Assembly: GCA_947259175.1 (NCBI GenBank)
Contig: CAMYKW010000029.1
Coordinates: forward strand, 1 to 42,642
DNA: 42,642 bases
Direction of reading: 5' to 3'
From: an uncultured Gammaproteobacteria bacterium
GTDB taxonomy: Bacteria > Pseudomonadota > Gammaproteobacteria > Arenicellales > JAANXG01
How positions within the stretch are numbered: position 1 is the first letter of the stretch; each line of letters opens with the position of its first letter. The notes beneath the pieces are model-generated. The model was not told the origin of the DNA, did no database searches, and worked only from the letters and a program-made list of their open reading frames with translations. Positions 1-8,441 of the stretch are shown here, piece by piece. The position numbers were made by a program, and so were the translations under genes.

Positions 1-95
1 TCAAGCCATAGCTACGGCTATGACTTTCGTTCCAGTCCGGCGTTCAGCCGCCCCTGTCCTGCGCCAGCTTCCCGGATACTGATGTAATATGCGGG

Positions 96-1349
96 CTAGA
101 TCCGGTCGCGACGCGGCGCGAACTCGATGCGCTTTCGCAACAAGACGTCAGCGTCCGGGTTGCGAGTCGAACGTAAAGTCGCCGTCAACCGTAAAGTTCC
201 ATCGGCCGATTTGGACACCTCAATCTCGCCGAAGTTGGTTTCTCGCACGAATCCCTGTCGATGCTCATTCCTCCAATCGTACCCGCACACACTGAGCCAG
301 CGGCATCGCAGCCTGTTGAGGCCGCTCGCGGTAATTTCGTAAAGGGGAAACTCAAACTCGTAGCGCTTGGCTTTTGGGTCCGGTGTATACCTGCTGATTT
401 CGGCGCCGTGGATATCGCCGGTCAACAGCACCACCCCTTGCGCCCGGGTTCTTCCGATCAACGACAGCAAGCGGTCCCGCTCGCCGGGATACTGACCCCA
501 GGAATCCTTCTTGCCGTCCGTGCGCAGCACCTGGGTGCTCGACACGATCAAGTGCAGATCTACTTTTTCATCTTGCAGGTGGTCCCGCAACCAACGCCAT
601 TGGGTTTCATCCATAATCCTTGGGTTTCCGGGACACTGCTCGGGGTCCTGCCGGCCGGAACGCAGATCCAGGACCAGCAGTCGAATCGTCACGCCGTTAC
701 GCTCGTATTGATGTTGGGTGTAAACCGCCTCTCCTCCCGGAACCTTCGATGTCGTCGGTTCTCCCAGGAACCGCAACAGTTCGGCTTTGCGCTCGCTGAT
801 GGTAAGCACACGGAAGGGGTTCTTGTCTGAACGGAGACACTTCACCGGTGCGCAGCCCTTATCGGCAGCGGATGTGTCCCCACAGATCTTCAAATCACCC
901 ACGAGGTCATTTCCCCCGAAATCGTGATCGTCCCAGACACCGACAATTTGGCAGCCCGATGCCCTGCATTTTTCTTCGAAGACCCGGTATTCACCGGATT
1001 TAACCGCGTCGTAGGCATCCTTGAGAACTTTCTGCCGCTTTGTGTCCGCGTATACGATATCGCCCCCCCACACCCAGACGTCAGGGTAGCCGGACCCGGA
1101 GACGGCGCTGAAGTAATTGTCGATATTCTTCCAGTATGACTGCGACGCCTTCCAAGTCCACGGCTTGTGAAATGTCTTTTTATGCAGATTGCACGATCCA
1201 AAAGCCACTCGCAGCAGTTGCGTATCCCCGCCCGTGTACGGCTCGTCGTTAACGATCTTGTGGGGAAGGGAATAACATCCGCTTAGTAGAAGTGCGAGGC
1301 TGATAGCCGTTTGGGCAGTTATTAGTCTCATGATATCGGCCAGCGCCAT
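96..1349 (-). CDS. PhoD-like metallophosphatase, predicted lipoprotein
   Basis: Predicted envelope phosphatase of the PhoD / calcineurin-like fold, which hydrolyses phosphate mono- or diesters using a bound metal cluster. Seen: a hydrophobic leader ending in LLLSGC (lipobox cysteine near residue 25), then AFGSCN near 50, WVWGGDIVYAD near 95, GVWDDHDFGGND near 137 and a late TGDIHGAE motif, which are the expected metal-ligand blocks in order. The 417-residue length fits the family. An internal ATG six codons later would give a more typical short leader (MRLITAQ...). It begins 7 bp after the phospholipase-D-like gene on the same strand, so the two are probably co-transcribed, suggesting a shared role in phospholipid or phosphodiester turnover (inference). 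The substrate cannot be read from sequence. Confidence 0.88.
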   Translation of the reverse strand: MALADIMRLITAQTAISLALLLSGCYSLPHKIVNDEPYTGGDTQLLRVAFGSCNLHKKTFHKPWTWKASQSYWKNIDNYFSAVSGSGYPDVWVWGGDIVYADTKRQKVLKDAYDAVKSGEYRVFEEKCRASGCQIVGVWDDHDFGGNDLVGDLKICGDTSAADKGCAPVKCLRSDKNPFRVLTISERKAELLRFLGEPTTSKVPGGEAVYTQHQYERNGVTIRLLVLDLRSGRQDPEQCPGNPRIMDETQWRWLRDHLQDEKVDLHLIVSSTQVLRTDGKKDSWGQYPGERDRLLSLIGRTRAQGVVLLTGDIHGAEISRYTPDPKAKRYEFEFPLYEITASGLNRLRCRWLSVCGYDWRNEHRQGFVRETNFGEIEVSKSADGTLRLTATLRSTRNPDADVLLRKRIEFAPRRDRI

Positions 1350-1356
1350 GGCAAAC

Positions 1357-2400
1357 CTATAAGTTTCGTATCCTGTCGATCTCCAGCCGCGCCGCGGTAG
1401 CGATGGCGCTTTGCGCTTTTTTTGCCGCCGCCTTGGTCTCTTCGTTGTCGCCCACGATCAGGATGTTTTCGTCGTTCGACTTATTGGCCGGCCCGGTGTA
1501 ATTGAAGCTGCCGAAGATCGCGACGTTGTCGTCAATGGTCATCAGCTTGTGGTGCAGCTTTCCCAAGCCGCCGGTCTGGCCGACCATCTTGATGCCCACG
1601 CCGGCGTCGACCAGCACTTTTTTCGCGGCCCATTTCTGATTGGCCTGTCGCCGGTCGAGCACGCCGTTCACCGCGATACCGCTGTTATGGGCAGCGATGA
1701 GCGCCTCATCGATGCCGGACGACTGGGCAAAGGTAAACACCGCGAAGTCGATGCGCTGCCTGGCCTTCAAGACCTGCTTCATGATCTCCATTTCCGGCCC
1801 GTGATCCGGTGCGAACAACGGCTTCACGCGCATCCCCGATACCTGGCTTTCTCTCGGCTTTTCCTCCCGGTCGACGCTCAGTTTGCCGAATCTTCCCTGC
1901 TGGATCTCCCGGAACTCCTTCTTGTACGCGTTGGCGACCTCGGCGTCTTCGATCACGACGATATGGTTCAAGTTCTTGGTCACCCCGGTGGTGGTGAAGT
2001 TGGTCGATCCGGTCAATACCGAATTGCCGCGGATCATGAACTTCTGGTGAAAGATCTTCGAATTGAAATCGCTTTTGACGTCCACCGTGGCGCGCAGGAT
2101 GGCGTTGAACAGCTCGCGGTTGATCTCATGGGCGCCGCCCGGCTGGAACGGGTCGTCGGGTATCGACTTGGCCAACAGGTAATCCTGCTCGAGAACCAAG
2201 TCGATGGTGACCTTACGCTGACGCGCGCGAATAATGGCCCTGGCGATCTCGGGATGATCGATTTCCTGCACCGCAATCCACAGCTTCTGCCTCGCTTTCG
2301 CCGCATCGATAAAGGCGATAATGGGATTCAGCAGATCATCCGGCCCGCCCTGCTCCACCGGACCCAAGTAAACCGCAACGTTACCTCTTTGAATCGGCAT
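1357..2400 (-). CDS. Phospholipase D-like (HKD) protein
   Basis: Two-domain phospholipase-D superfamily protein of 347 residues. The second motif HHKLMTIDD (near residue 283), followed by IFGSFNYTG, is a complete HxKxxxxD. The first, HQKFMIRGN (His near 118), followed by VLTGSTNFT, has glycine where the aspartate usually sits. The two halves normally form one active site through a phospho-histidine intermediate acting on phospholipids or nucleic-acid backbones. No signal peptide is visible, so a cytoplasmic location is likely. The ATG is preceded by a strong GGAGGAG ribosome site 5 bp upstream. It is the first gene of a pair with the PhoD-like gene. Family membership is clear; phospholipase versus nuclease activity is open. 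Confidence 0.88.
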   Translation of the reverse strand: MPIQRGNVAVYLGPVEQGGPDDLLNPIIAFIDAAKARQKLWIAVQEIDHPEIARAIIRARQRKVTIDLVLEQDYLLAKSIPDDPFQPGGAHEINRELFNAILRATVDVKSDFNSKIFHQKFMIRGNSVLTGSTNFTTTGVTKNLNHIVVIEDAEVANAYKKEFREIQQGRFGKLSVDREEKPRESQVSGMRVKPLFAPDHGPEMEIMKQVLKARQRIDFAVFTFAQSSGIDEALIAAHNSGIAVNGVLDRRQANQKWAAKKVLVDAGVGIKMVGQTGGLGKLHHKLMTIDDNVAIFGSFNYTGPANKSNDENILIVGDNEETKAAAKKAQSAIATAARLEIDRIRNL

Positions 2401-2438
2401 GTGTGCTCCTCCGCGTGATGGAAAGTTTCAATCACTCC

Positions 2439-4688
2439 TCAGTCATTGTCGCTGACCAGAATCGCCAGCGAACGTCCCTTTACCCGAATGCGGTCGCCGG
2501 CGTCGGGGCAGGCGGTCTGCCATTGCGCCGGATCACAGAAATCGTGCTCGTCCGCGAACCAGGAGCGCGCCAGCATTTTCCAGTCCCCTTGCGACCACTG
2601 GTTCAGATTGGTGACGTCGAAAGCCCGCCAGTGCTCGTTATAGATCACCATCAGGTCCGGCTCCCCAGCCTGGCCCCACCAGATCACCGCGAGCTGACTG
2701 GGTGAGCCGGTGCCCGGCCCTTCCCACGTGTAGGTGAACCGGCCGTCGTTGCCGGCGCCGTTAGCCACGTCGCGCACGTAGCGCGCAAACTCGGCGCGCC
2801 GAAAATGACCCCAGCGCTTGCGCAGGCCGATCAGCGCTCGAGTCCAGTGAAACAGCTCGGTTCCGTACACCGGACCCTCGGGTGACTCGCTGTTGTCACC
2901 GTCTTTCAGGCGCCAGTCGAGCCAGTTGACGTGGTTTACCGCGGCATCGCCGCTGACGGACTCGTAGTTATAGGTGTTGTGGGCGTGTTCCCCCGCACCC
3001 GCCTTGGTGCGGCCGAACTCGTCGCCCTGCAGCAGCAGGGGCACGCCCTGCGAGGTCAACAGCACGCCTGTCAGCAGCTTGGCGCGTTCGCGGCGCAGGT
3101 TCTCGTCGCCGCCGCTGTCCCAGCAGTTGTGCGACCCGCCGCTGTCGTTGTAAACCGTGCAATCGCGCAGCGTATAACCGTCGTGCACCGCGAACAGGTT
3201 CAGCGAGCGCCACGGCCGGCTGGAGGCCGGAGCGCCGTAGCCGTCGCTGACCGAACCATAGCCTTCGATGAGCTGCTTGAAGGCGCGCCGGTCCTGCAGC
3301 GCGGAGCTGGAGAACAGCCGCGCCTTGTCGCGGTAGCGCCCGAGCCATTTGGCCCAGCGGTTGTTGCGATGATCCCACGGTCCGCTGTCCATGAAATCCC
3401 ACCACACGCCGCCGTTGTCCCAGGGCTCGGCGTGCAGGTGCGCGGCGTTGAAACGCGCGTCGTTGTCGATCCAATCGGCGGCGCTGTCGGACCCATCCGC
3501 CAGGATGCGCGCGAGGTCGAAACGAAAACCATCGATGCCGTAGGCACGGTGCCACAGGTCCAGGGAATCGTTCACCAGCCGTTTGGTGTAGCGGTCGTCG
3601 GGGCCGATGAAACTGACGTCGTTGCCGGTGCCGGTGGCGTTCCAGAAGAACAGGCCGTCCGACGTCGCGCGGTAGGTGCGTATGTTGGCCAGGCAGCGCA
3701 GGTTGTAACACTTGGCTGCCAGGCGTCCGTCTTGAACCCAGGGCTTGCCCTCGGCGGTATGGTTGTAGACCACATCCAGGAACACCGCGATGCCCCGGTC
3801 GTGGAACGCCTTAACCAGCTGCTTGAGCTCGATCACCTGTCGTCCCGGTGCGTGGGCGTAGCGCGCCTCCGGGGCGAAAAAGTTGGCGGTCATATAACCC
3901 CAGTGATTGAGGCGGTCCGCGGCGTTGCCGGTTTCTTCGTCGTACTCCATCACCGGCATCAGCTCCACCGCGTTGACACCCAGTTCCGTCAGATGATCGA
4001 TGCCCGCCGTCAGTCCGCCGGGTGTCGTCAGCCCGCCGGTCGCCAGACCGACGTAGGTGCCGCGCAGCCCGGGCGTCAAGCTTTGCAGCCGCGCGGTGTA
4101 ATCCTGCACGTGCAGCTCGTAGACAATCAGATCCTGCGGCGCGATCCGCACATGCCCGGGGTGCGGGTCCGTGCTGTGGTCGTAGACCAGTGATTTGCCG
4201 CCGCCCGCGTAGACCGGCGCGCTCGCATCCACCCACGGCGGCCCGGTGAAAAACGCGGAATAGCGCACGTTTCGGGTCTGATAGGCGTACGGATCGTTCA
4301 CCGGATAATTCGGATTGAACATGTGGCCATAGCGGTCTTCGACGGACACCTCGTTGCGACCGGCCGCCCGGTACATGTAGAACAAACCGGCGCCGGCGCC
4401 GTCTCCCCGGACCTTGATCCGCCAGTCGCCGCCATGGCGTCGCATGGGAACGATAGTGGCGGGACTGACGGCTTGGGCATCGGCGTAAAGGAGCAGATCG
4501 ACGGCGGTGGCGTCCGGCGCATACACGGCGAAGTGCACCCAGTCTTCGGCGTCGATATGCGCCCCGTAGCGTGTTTCCACGCTATCACCGGTTTCCAGGG
4601 CATAGAGGTTGGCGAATGACAACGGCAGCAGCAGCACCGCGAGCACACCGTCCAGCCTCCGGGATAAGGGGTTTCTTTTAGCGTTCAC
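2439..4688 (-). CDS. Secreted GH13 isoamylase / glycogen debranching enzyme
   Basis: A glycoside hydrolase family 13 enzyme expected to cleave alpha-1,6 branches in glycogen or amylopectin. The order is: signal peptide (hydrophobic VLAVLLLPLSFANLYA), an N-terminal CBM48-like beta-sandwich (WVHFAVYAPDATAVDLLLY), then the TIM barrel with its four conserved regions: DVVYNHT (near 306), GFRFDLARIL with the nucleophile Asp (near 390), HAEPWDNG with the acid Glu (near 420) and FAVHDGYT (near 500). The length (749) matches bacterial isoamylases and GlgX. The start is GTG with GGAGG 8 bp upstream. The leader favours export, unlike cytoplasmic GlgX, so an external or periplasmic polysaccharide is the likely substrate. 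Its end lies about 40 bp from the phospholipase-D-like gene, with room for co-transcription. Confidence 0.9.
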   Translation of the reverse strand: MNAKRNPLSRRLDGVLAVLLLPLSFANLYALETGDSVETRYGAHIDAEDWVHFAVYAPDATAVDLLLYADAQAVSPATIVPMRRHGGDWRIKVRGDGAGAGLFYMYRAAGRNEVSVEDRYGHMFNPNYPVNDPYAYQTRNVRYSAFFTGPPWVDASAPVYAGGGKSLVYDHSTDPHPGHVRIAPQDLIVYELHVQDYTARLQSLTPGLRGTYVGLATGGLTTPGGLTAGIDHLTELGVNAVELMPVMEYDEETGNAADRLNHWGYMTANFFAPEARYAHAPGRQVIELKQLVKAFHDRGIAVFLDVVYNHTAEGKPWVQDGRLAAKCYNLRCLANIRTYRATSDGLFFWNATGTGNDVSFIGPDDRYTKRLVNDSLDLWHRAYGIDGFRFDLARILADGSDSAADWIDNDARFNAAHLHAEPWDNGGVWWDFMDSGPWDHRNNRWAKWLGRYRDKARLFSSSALQDRRAFKQLIEGYGSVSDGYGAPASSRPWRSLNLFAVHDGYTLRDCTVYNDSGGSHNCWDSGGDENLRRERAKLLTGVLLTSQGVPLLLQGDEFGRTKAGAGEHAHNTYNYESVSGDAAVNHVNWLDWRLKDGDNSESPEGPVYGTELFHWTRALIGLRKRWGHFRRAEFARYVRDVANGAGNDGRFTYTWEGPGTGSPSQLAVIWWGQAGEPDLMVIYNEHWRAFDVTNLNQWSQGDWKMLARSWFADEHDFCDPAQWQTACPDAGDRIRVKGRSLAILVSDND

Positions 4689-5134
4689 ACATGTCGCCTC
4701 CGCCCTGCGACCGCAGTCCTGCCTCGTTTGGACCGTGATCCACTTTGATTGAACTGCCTTGTACTACGGACGGCAACCCGTCTGCAAATCACGCCGCCGG
4801 GCGGCGGCGCGACGCGGACGGCACCGGCTGGTACTGTCCTGCGTGTGTGTGCATCGCATAAGAAACGTTAGCGGATGTTGTCGCTCACAACCCAGCGCGT
4901 ATTGCCCTCGGCCACGCTGTATTGTGGGTTGGTGACGTCGTACGATGGGTCGAACGAGGCTAACGCCGTATCAAACAGGCGTGGTGGTGGTAGCAGTGAA
5001 AATCACGGGACCAAGGTTTGATCACACCAAGCATGGCCAAACCGTCGGCGACGTCGATCCAAGAATTCCGCTGATGCCGCCGCAGGACACTGGGGTCCCG
5101 CGGCGCATCGAGTTATAGCGTGTAGCGGGAACGC
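4689..5134. other. Intergenic region with a possible gene remnant
   Basis: No complete gene. On the minus strand, bases 4996-4868 read as an open frame with normal-looking codon use, ending LFDTALASFDPSYDV, then TNPQYSVAEGNTRWVVSDN and a TAA stop. A TGA lies just upstream in the same frame and there is no start codon, so this looks like the 3' remnant of a lost gene. I do not recognise the family. The upstream region of the isoamylase must lie in the first part of this gap; I could not identify a convincing promoter. Confidence 0.35.
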
Positions 5135-5713
5135 TCAGCCGAAGTTGCCGGCGATAAAATCCCAGTTGATGATCTTCCAGATCTCTTCGAGATACTTGGG
5201 CCGCGCGTTGCGGTAGTCGATGTAATAGGCATGCTCCCACACATCGACGGTCATCAGCGGCGTCAGCCCGTCGCGCAGCGGATTGCCGGCGTTGGATGTA
5301 TTGTGGATGTCTACGCCGCCGTCGGCGGTCTTGACCAGCCACGTCCAACCGGAACCGAAATTGGTGGCGGCGGCCTGGTTGAACGCCTGGCGGAACGCGT
5401 CCACGGACTCGAAGCGCGCCTTGATCGCATCGGCCAACGCGCCGCCGGGTTCACCGCCGCCGTTCGGGCTGAGGCAGTTCCAGTAGAAGGTGTGATTCCA
5501 CACCTGCGCCGCGTTGTTGAAAACGCCGCCGTCCGCCGAGCGGATGATGTCCTCCAGGCTGGAATTCTCGTACTCGGTGCCGGGGATCAAATTGTTCAGA
5601 TTGGTGACGTAAGTCTGATGGTGCTTGCCATAGTGATAGTCCAGCGTCTCGGCAGAGATCACCGGCGCCAGTGCATCGCGATCGTAGGGCAATGCGGGTA
5701 GTTCGTGGGTCAT
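5135..5713 (-). CDS. sodB: Iron superoxide dismutase
   Basis: Cytoplasmic superoxide dismutase (superoxide to H2O2 and O2). The N-terminus [18 protein letters not shown] and blocks [37 protein letters not shown] and [19 protein letters not shown] are close to Escherichia coli SodB, including the three His and one Asp metal ligands; the Phe-Tyr-Trp and Gly-Gly context points to the Fe type. The start is the ATG with AGGAG about 4 bp upstream, giving 192 residues, the usual length; an upstream in-frame ATG eight codons earlier would bypass that ribosome site. The gene appears monocistronic. An OxyR-type regulator gene lies about 3 kb away, an associated oxidative-stress neighbour. Confidence 0.97.
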   Translation of the reverse strand: MTHELPALPYDRDALAPVISAETLDYHYGKHHQTYVTNLNNLIPGTEYENSSLEDIIRSADGGVFNNAAQVWNHTFYWNCLSPNGGGEPGGALADAIKARFESVDAFRQAFNQAAATNFGSGWTWLVKTADGGVDIHNTSNAGNPLRDGLTPLMTVDVWEHAYYIDYRNARPKYLEEIWKIINWDFIAGNFG

Positions 5714-5986
5714 GAAAAATCTCCTTACTTTATACAATGAACTAACGGTTGCCGCGCCGAGACTGCCCTCGCCACGCGGCGGTAGAATTTAGAGCCAAGG
5801 TCCAGTGCACGCGCCGTTAAGGCGGCAACCAACCGGCCCTGGCGGTATAACTGGTGGTCTGTCAGCGACATCGACGCGGCGAACTGCAGGTACGCTGCGC
5901 GCCCGGCGGCCGCGCCGATCCTCGGGGGCGGATGGTAGCCAAGACCCACCGTGCTTTCAAATGCGGCGAAAGTCGGCGCCCAGGGC

Positions 5987-6925
5987 TTATCCAGCTTGCA
6001 CCGGATTGACGTAGGCGAGCGCCTCCGCGTCGAAGGCGATGGGCGCGTCAATCCCGAACATCTGCCAATTCACCTCCGAATCGCAGGTATTACCTTGCGT
6101 GAGCATGCTGAGCTGATCGCGGGTGACCGGGAACAGCGCGAACCGATCGAAGAACGTCGCCACGGTATGTACCGCCCACACCGGTACCGGCACCGTCGGT
6201 TTGGTCACGCCCGCGACTTCGGCAATGAGACCAATAATCTCCCGCCACGACACCCTGCGCGGACCGCACAATGGATACACCACACCGAGAGTCTCGGGCA
6301 GATTCAGGCTGTTGACCGCCACCGTGGCCAAGTCGCGCACGTGAATCGGCGCCATTTCAAAACCACCTGCATCCAGCGGCAGCACGCCGTCAAAAAATAG
6401 CGGCGCCGGCAGCGGCGAGCGAATCACGTCCCGATAGAGTTGTTGCGCAAACTCGGTGTTGCCGCGCGGGTCACCGAAAATCAGCGACGGGCGTAACACC
6501 GTCCAGTCCAGGCCCGTAGTGCGCAGCGCTTCCTCCGCCATGTATTTGGTGCGCTGATACCCGGTCCCATGGGCCTTGACGCCGTTCGCGCTCATCAGCA
6601 GGAAACGGGTCACGCCTTCGGCCTCGGCGATGTCCATGGCGCGCCGGGCGCCCTCGAAATGCAGCGCTTGAAATGTGATCCCCCGATTTGGGAACTCACG
6701 GATGATACCGATATTGTAGATCACCGCGTCGCTGTTTCTGACCGCATCGCGCAGCGCTTCGTCGTCGCCGATGTCCCCGGGCACCAACCAGCAGCGTTCC
6801 GGCTGATAAACCTTCGATTCGCTGCCGCGCCTTACCAACACCACCGGGTCGTGCCCCTGCTCGAGCAATTGTTCCACGATGTAGCCGCCGACAAATCCGG
6901 TGCCGCCGAGTATTGTCACCCTCAT
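5987..6925 (-). CDS. NAD(P)-binding NDUFA9-like epimerase/reductase
   Basis: Atypical short-chain dehydrogenase of about 312 residues, resembling the complex-I NDUFA9-like / NmrA-like branch. It starts at MRVTILGGTGFVGGYI, giving a GxxGxxG dinucleotide site at the extreme N-terminus; FLLMSANGVK and the YxxxK of GYQRTKYMAEEAL sit at the catalytic positions. The ATG overlaps the stop of the upstream SRPBCC gene by 4 bp (ATGA), which fixes the start and shows translational coupling; an in-frame extension upstream lacks family character. Pairing of such epimerases with START-like lipid or ligand binders suggests a cofactor, lipid or quinone-related reaction, but the substrate is unknown. Confidence 0.88.
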   Translation of the reverse strand: MRVTILGGTGFVGGYIVEQLLEQGHDPVVLVRRGSESKVYQPERCWLVPGDIGDDEALRDAVRNSDAVIYNIGIIREFPNRGITFQALHFEGARRAMDIAEAEGVTRFLLMSANGVKAHGTGYQRTKYMAEEALRTTGLDWTVLRPSLIFGDPRGNTEFAQQLYRDVIRSPLPAPLFFDGVLPLDAGGFEMAPIHVRDLATVAVNSLNLPETLGVVYPLCGPRRVSWREIIGLIAEVAGVTKPTVPVPVWAVHTVATFFDRFALFPVTRDQLSMLTQGNTCDSEVNWQMFGIDAPIAFDAEALAYVNPVQAG

Positions 6926-7449
6926 GCCGGCAACTCTCGCATGGGCGTCTCCGGTTGGGCCGCGCCGTTGGATGCCGGCGCGTCGCCGCAACCGAACATG
7001 CTTGCGATGACATCGCGGCGATAATCGAAAATGTGTTCCAGATTCGGCCGCACATAGAGGCGATGCGCCAGGTCCCGCGGCATGCCCGCCAGGCACAGCG
7101 GCAACGCATAGCGCACACAATCGTGCATGAGGGTCTCTTTGCCCAGCCGTTCGAAGGTGTGCGAGTGGTGCCAGAATGAATACGGTCCCATGATTTGTTC
7201 GTCCACGAAGTGCAACGGCGGTTCGTAAGCGGTAATCATACTGCGCCAGCGCACTTCCATGCCCACCATGCGGATGGTGTAATCGATGATCCGCCCCCGC
7301 TCCATGGCAATCGGGCTCGGCGTCAATACGCGAAACGCCAGCGAGGGCGGCGTGATCAGGGCGAGATTCTCCGCCTTGGTAAAAAAAGGAAAAACGTTGT
7401 CCAGCGCTTTGGTAATGACCTGCTTGCGATTCAATGTGTAGATACGCAT
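6922..7449 (-). CDS. SRPBCC (START-like) ligand-binding protein
   Basis: A 175-residue START/Bet v1-like fold protein. It begins with the typical first strand (YTLNRKQVITKALDNVFPFF), followed by a helix, FRVLTPSP, VRWRSMITAYEPPLHFVDEQ, and HTFERLGKETLMHDCVRYALPL, the alternating strand pattern of polyketide-cyclase/dehydrase-like SRPBCC proteins. These bind hydrophobic ligands in a large cavity; some are enzymes. It lacks a signal peptide. It is the first gene of a two-gene unit with the epimerase, which overlaps it by 4 bp, so a common substrate or a channelled product is likely (inference). Confidence 0.85.
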   Translation of the reverse strand: MRIYTLNRKQVITKALDNVFPFFTKAENLALITPPSLAFRVLTPSPIAMERGRIIDYTIRMVGMEVRWRSMITAYEPPLHFVDEQIMGPYSFWHHSHTFERLGKETLMHDCVRYALPLCLAGMPRDLAHRLYVRPNLEHIFDYRRDVIASMFGCGDAPASNGAAQPETPMRELPA

Positions 7450-7509
7450 GACGGCTCTAGCCCACCCGGCGATGACCGGTCGTTTAAAGAGTCACTCCCC
7501 CGAGTACGG

Positions 7510-7539
7510 CGGGATATTTAATGGTGGGAGAATATCCCG
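7510..7539. promoter_or_regulatory. Perfect 9-bp inverted repeat, 12-base spacer
   Basis: CGGGATATT and AATATCCCG form exact inverted arms in the short gap between the SRPBCC gene (minus) and the secreted-protein gene (plus). No T-run follows, so an operator or structured 5' region fits better than a terminator. It is placed to serve either divergent promoter. Its binding factor is unknown. Confidence 0.4.
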
Positions 7540-7667
7540 TCCGGAGGCGAAACGCCAAACCGCAGTGACCGGCGTGCTGCGGCACAGCGGCCACAATTAA
7601 TTAGCACCCAGACTCCCGGTCGTTGCTATGATTATCCGCAGGACCCAAGTGGAGTGAGGAGATCGGC

Positions 7668-8261
7668 GTGGTTAAGCGTCTGCTGGTGTTGCTGTTGGTC
7701 GTTACAGGTAGCGCCGCGGCCGGCGATGGAATTCCCCTGCCGTTTACGGGTTTATACCTAAGTCCGGGGGGTACCGCACGGGAGAAGTCAGGCGCCGATC
7801 GTTGGCGTGAGATTGCTCAGGACGTGGGGATGCGGATCGTGAAGGACGCCGAAATAATCGAATTGCAGCTGCGGATTACCGTGACTGCATCGCCGGATCC
7901 CGACCGTGGTACGCCATACGCCATCGCCAACACCATGTGGCTGGTGAAAAGACCGCACCCGTCAGCCCCCGCTGGGTCCGGGAGGGTGGATTTTGATGTT
8001 TACAAGACCGACCGCGCCACCGGGCGCTTCGACGACGTTGGCGACGGCTATTGCCGGGGGACCGAGTGCCGTTATGAATACGTCACGCACAAGCCGGGTC
8101 ATCAACAGCGTTACCGCAGCCACCTGACCTGGAAGCCGCAACACGCCGGGTCGGAATTCAGGCAAATCGGCGATTTGTCCGTCAAAAGTGCCGCCGACAC
8201 CGGGTGGGTCGTTTACAAGACGTGGGACAATCAGTTCAGGCGCAAAACCCGGGAACGGTGA
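7668..8261 (+). CDS. Small secreted protein of unknown function
   Basis: A 197-residue protein with a clear signal peptide (VKRLLVLLLVVTGSAAAGDG), so it is likely periplasmic or secreted. The start is GTG with GAGGAG about 9 bp upstream. The mature part is beta-rich with no motif I recognise; it contains a single CRGTEC pair near 127-132 that could form a disulfide, and a basic C-terminus (FRRKTRER). It is followed at once by the damaged oxyR-like gene in the same frame. I cannot assign a function. Confidence 0.72.
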   Translation: MVKRLLVLLLVVTGSAAAGDGIPLPFTGLYLSPGGTAREKSGADRWREIAQDVGMRIVKDAEIIELQLRITVTASPDPDRGTPYAIANTMWLVKRPHPSAPAGSGRVDFDVYKTDRATGRFDDVGDGYCRGTECRYEYVTHKPGHQQRYRSHLTWKPQHAGSEFRQIGDLSVKSAADTGWVVYKTWDNQFRRKTRER

Positions 8262-8441
8262 TGCGCGCGGGCTCACCCGCGCGCGCCATATCGCCAGGAC
8301 CATACGCACCGGCATACGATCCGCAGCACGCCACTGTGGGTCGTACCGGCATGCCGGCTCCGGTATGCGGCGGTCAGGCCGCGGCGCGCCGCGGACGCAT
8401 GCTTCATATCCCAATCGGCGTTTTCCGTTGCTATCCGCGAG

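Noticed and set aside
1411-2418. Long plus-strand open frame opposite the phospholipase-D-like gene
   Set aside because: It is an antisense shadow of GC-rich codon bias; the minus strand has clear HKD motifs and a strong ribosome site.
2931-4193. 420-codon plus-strand open frame opposite the isoamylase gene
   Set aside because: No recognisable domain; the opposite strand carries all four GH13 regions.
5725-6051. Minus-strand open frame after the epimerase gene
   Set aside because: TTG start, no ribosome site, partly overlaps the epimerase gene in another frame and has no recognisable motif.
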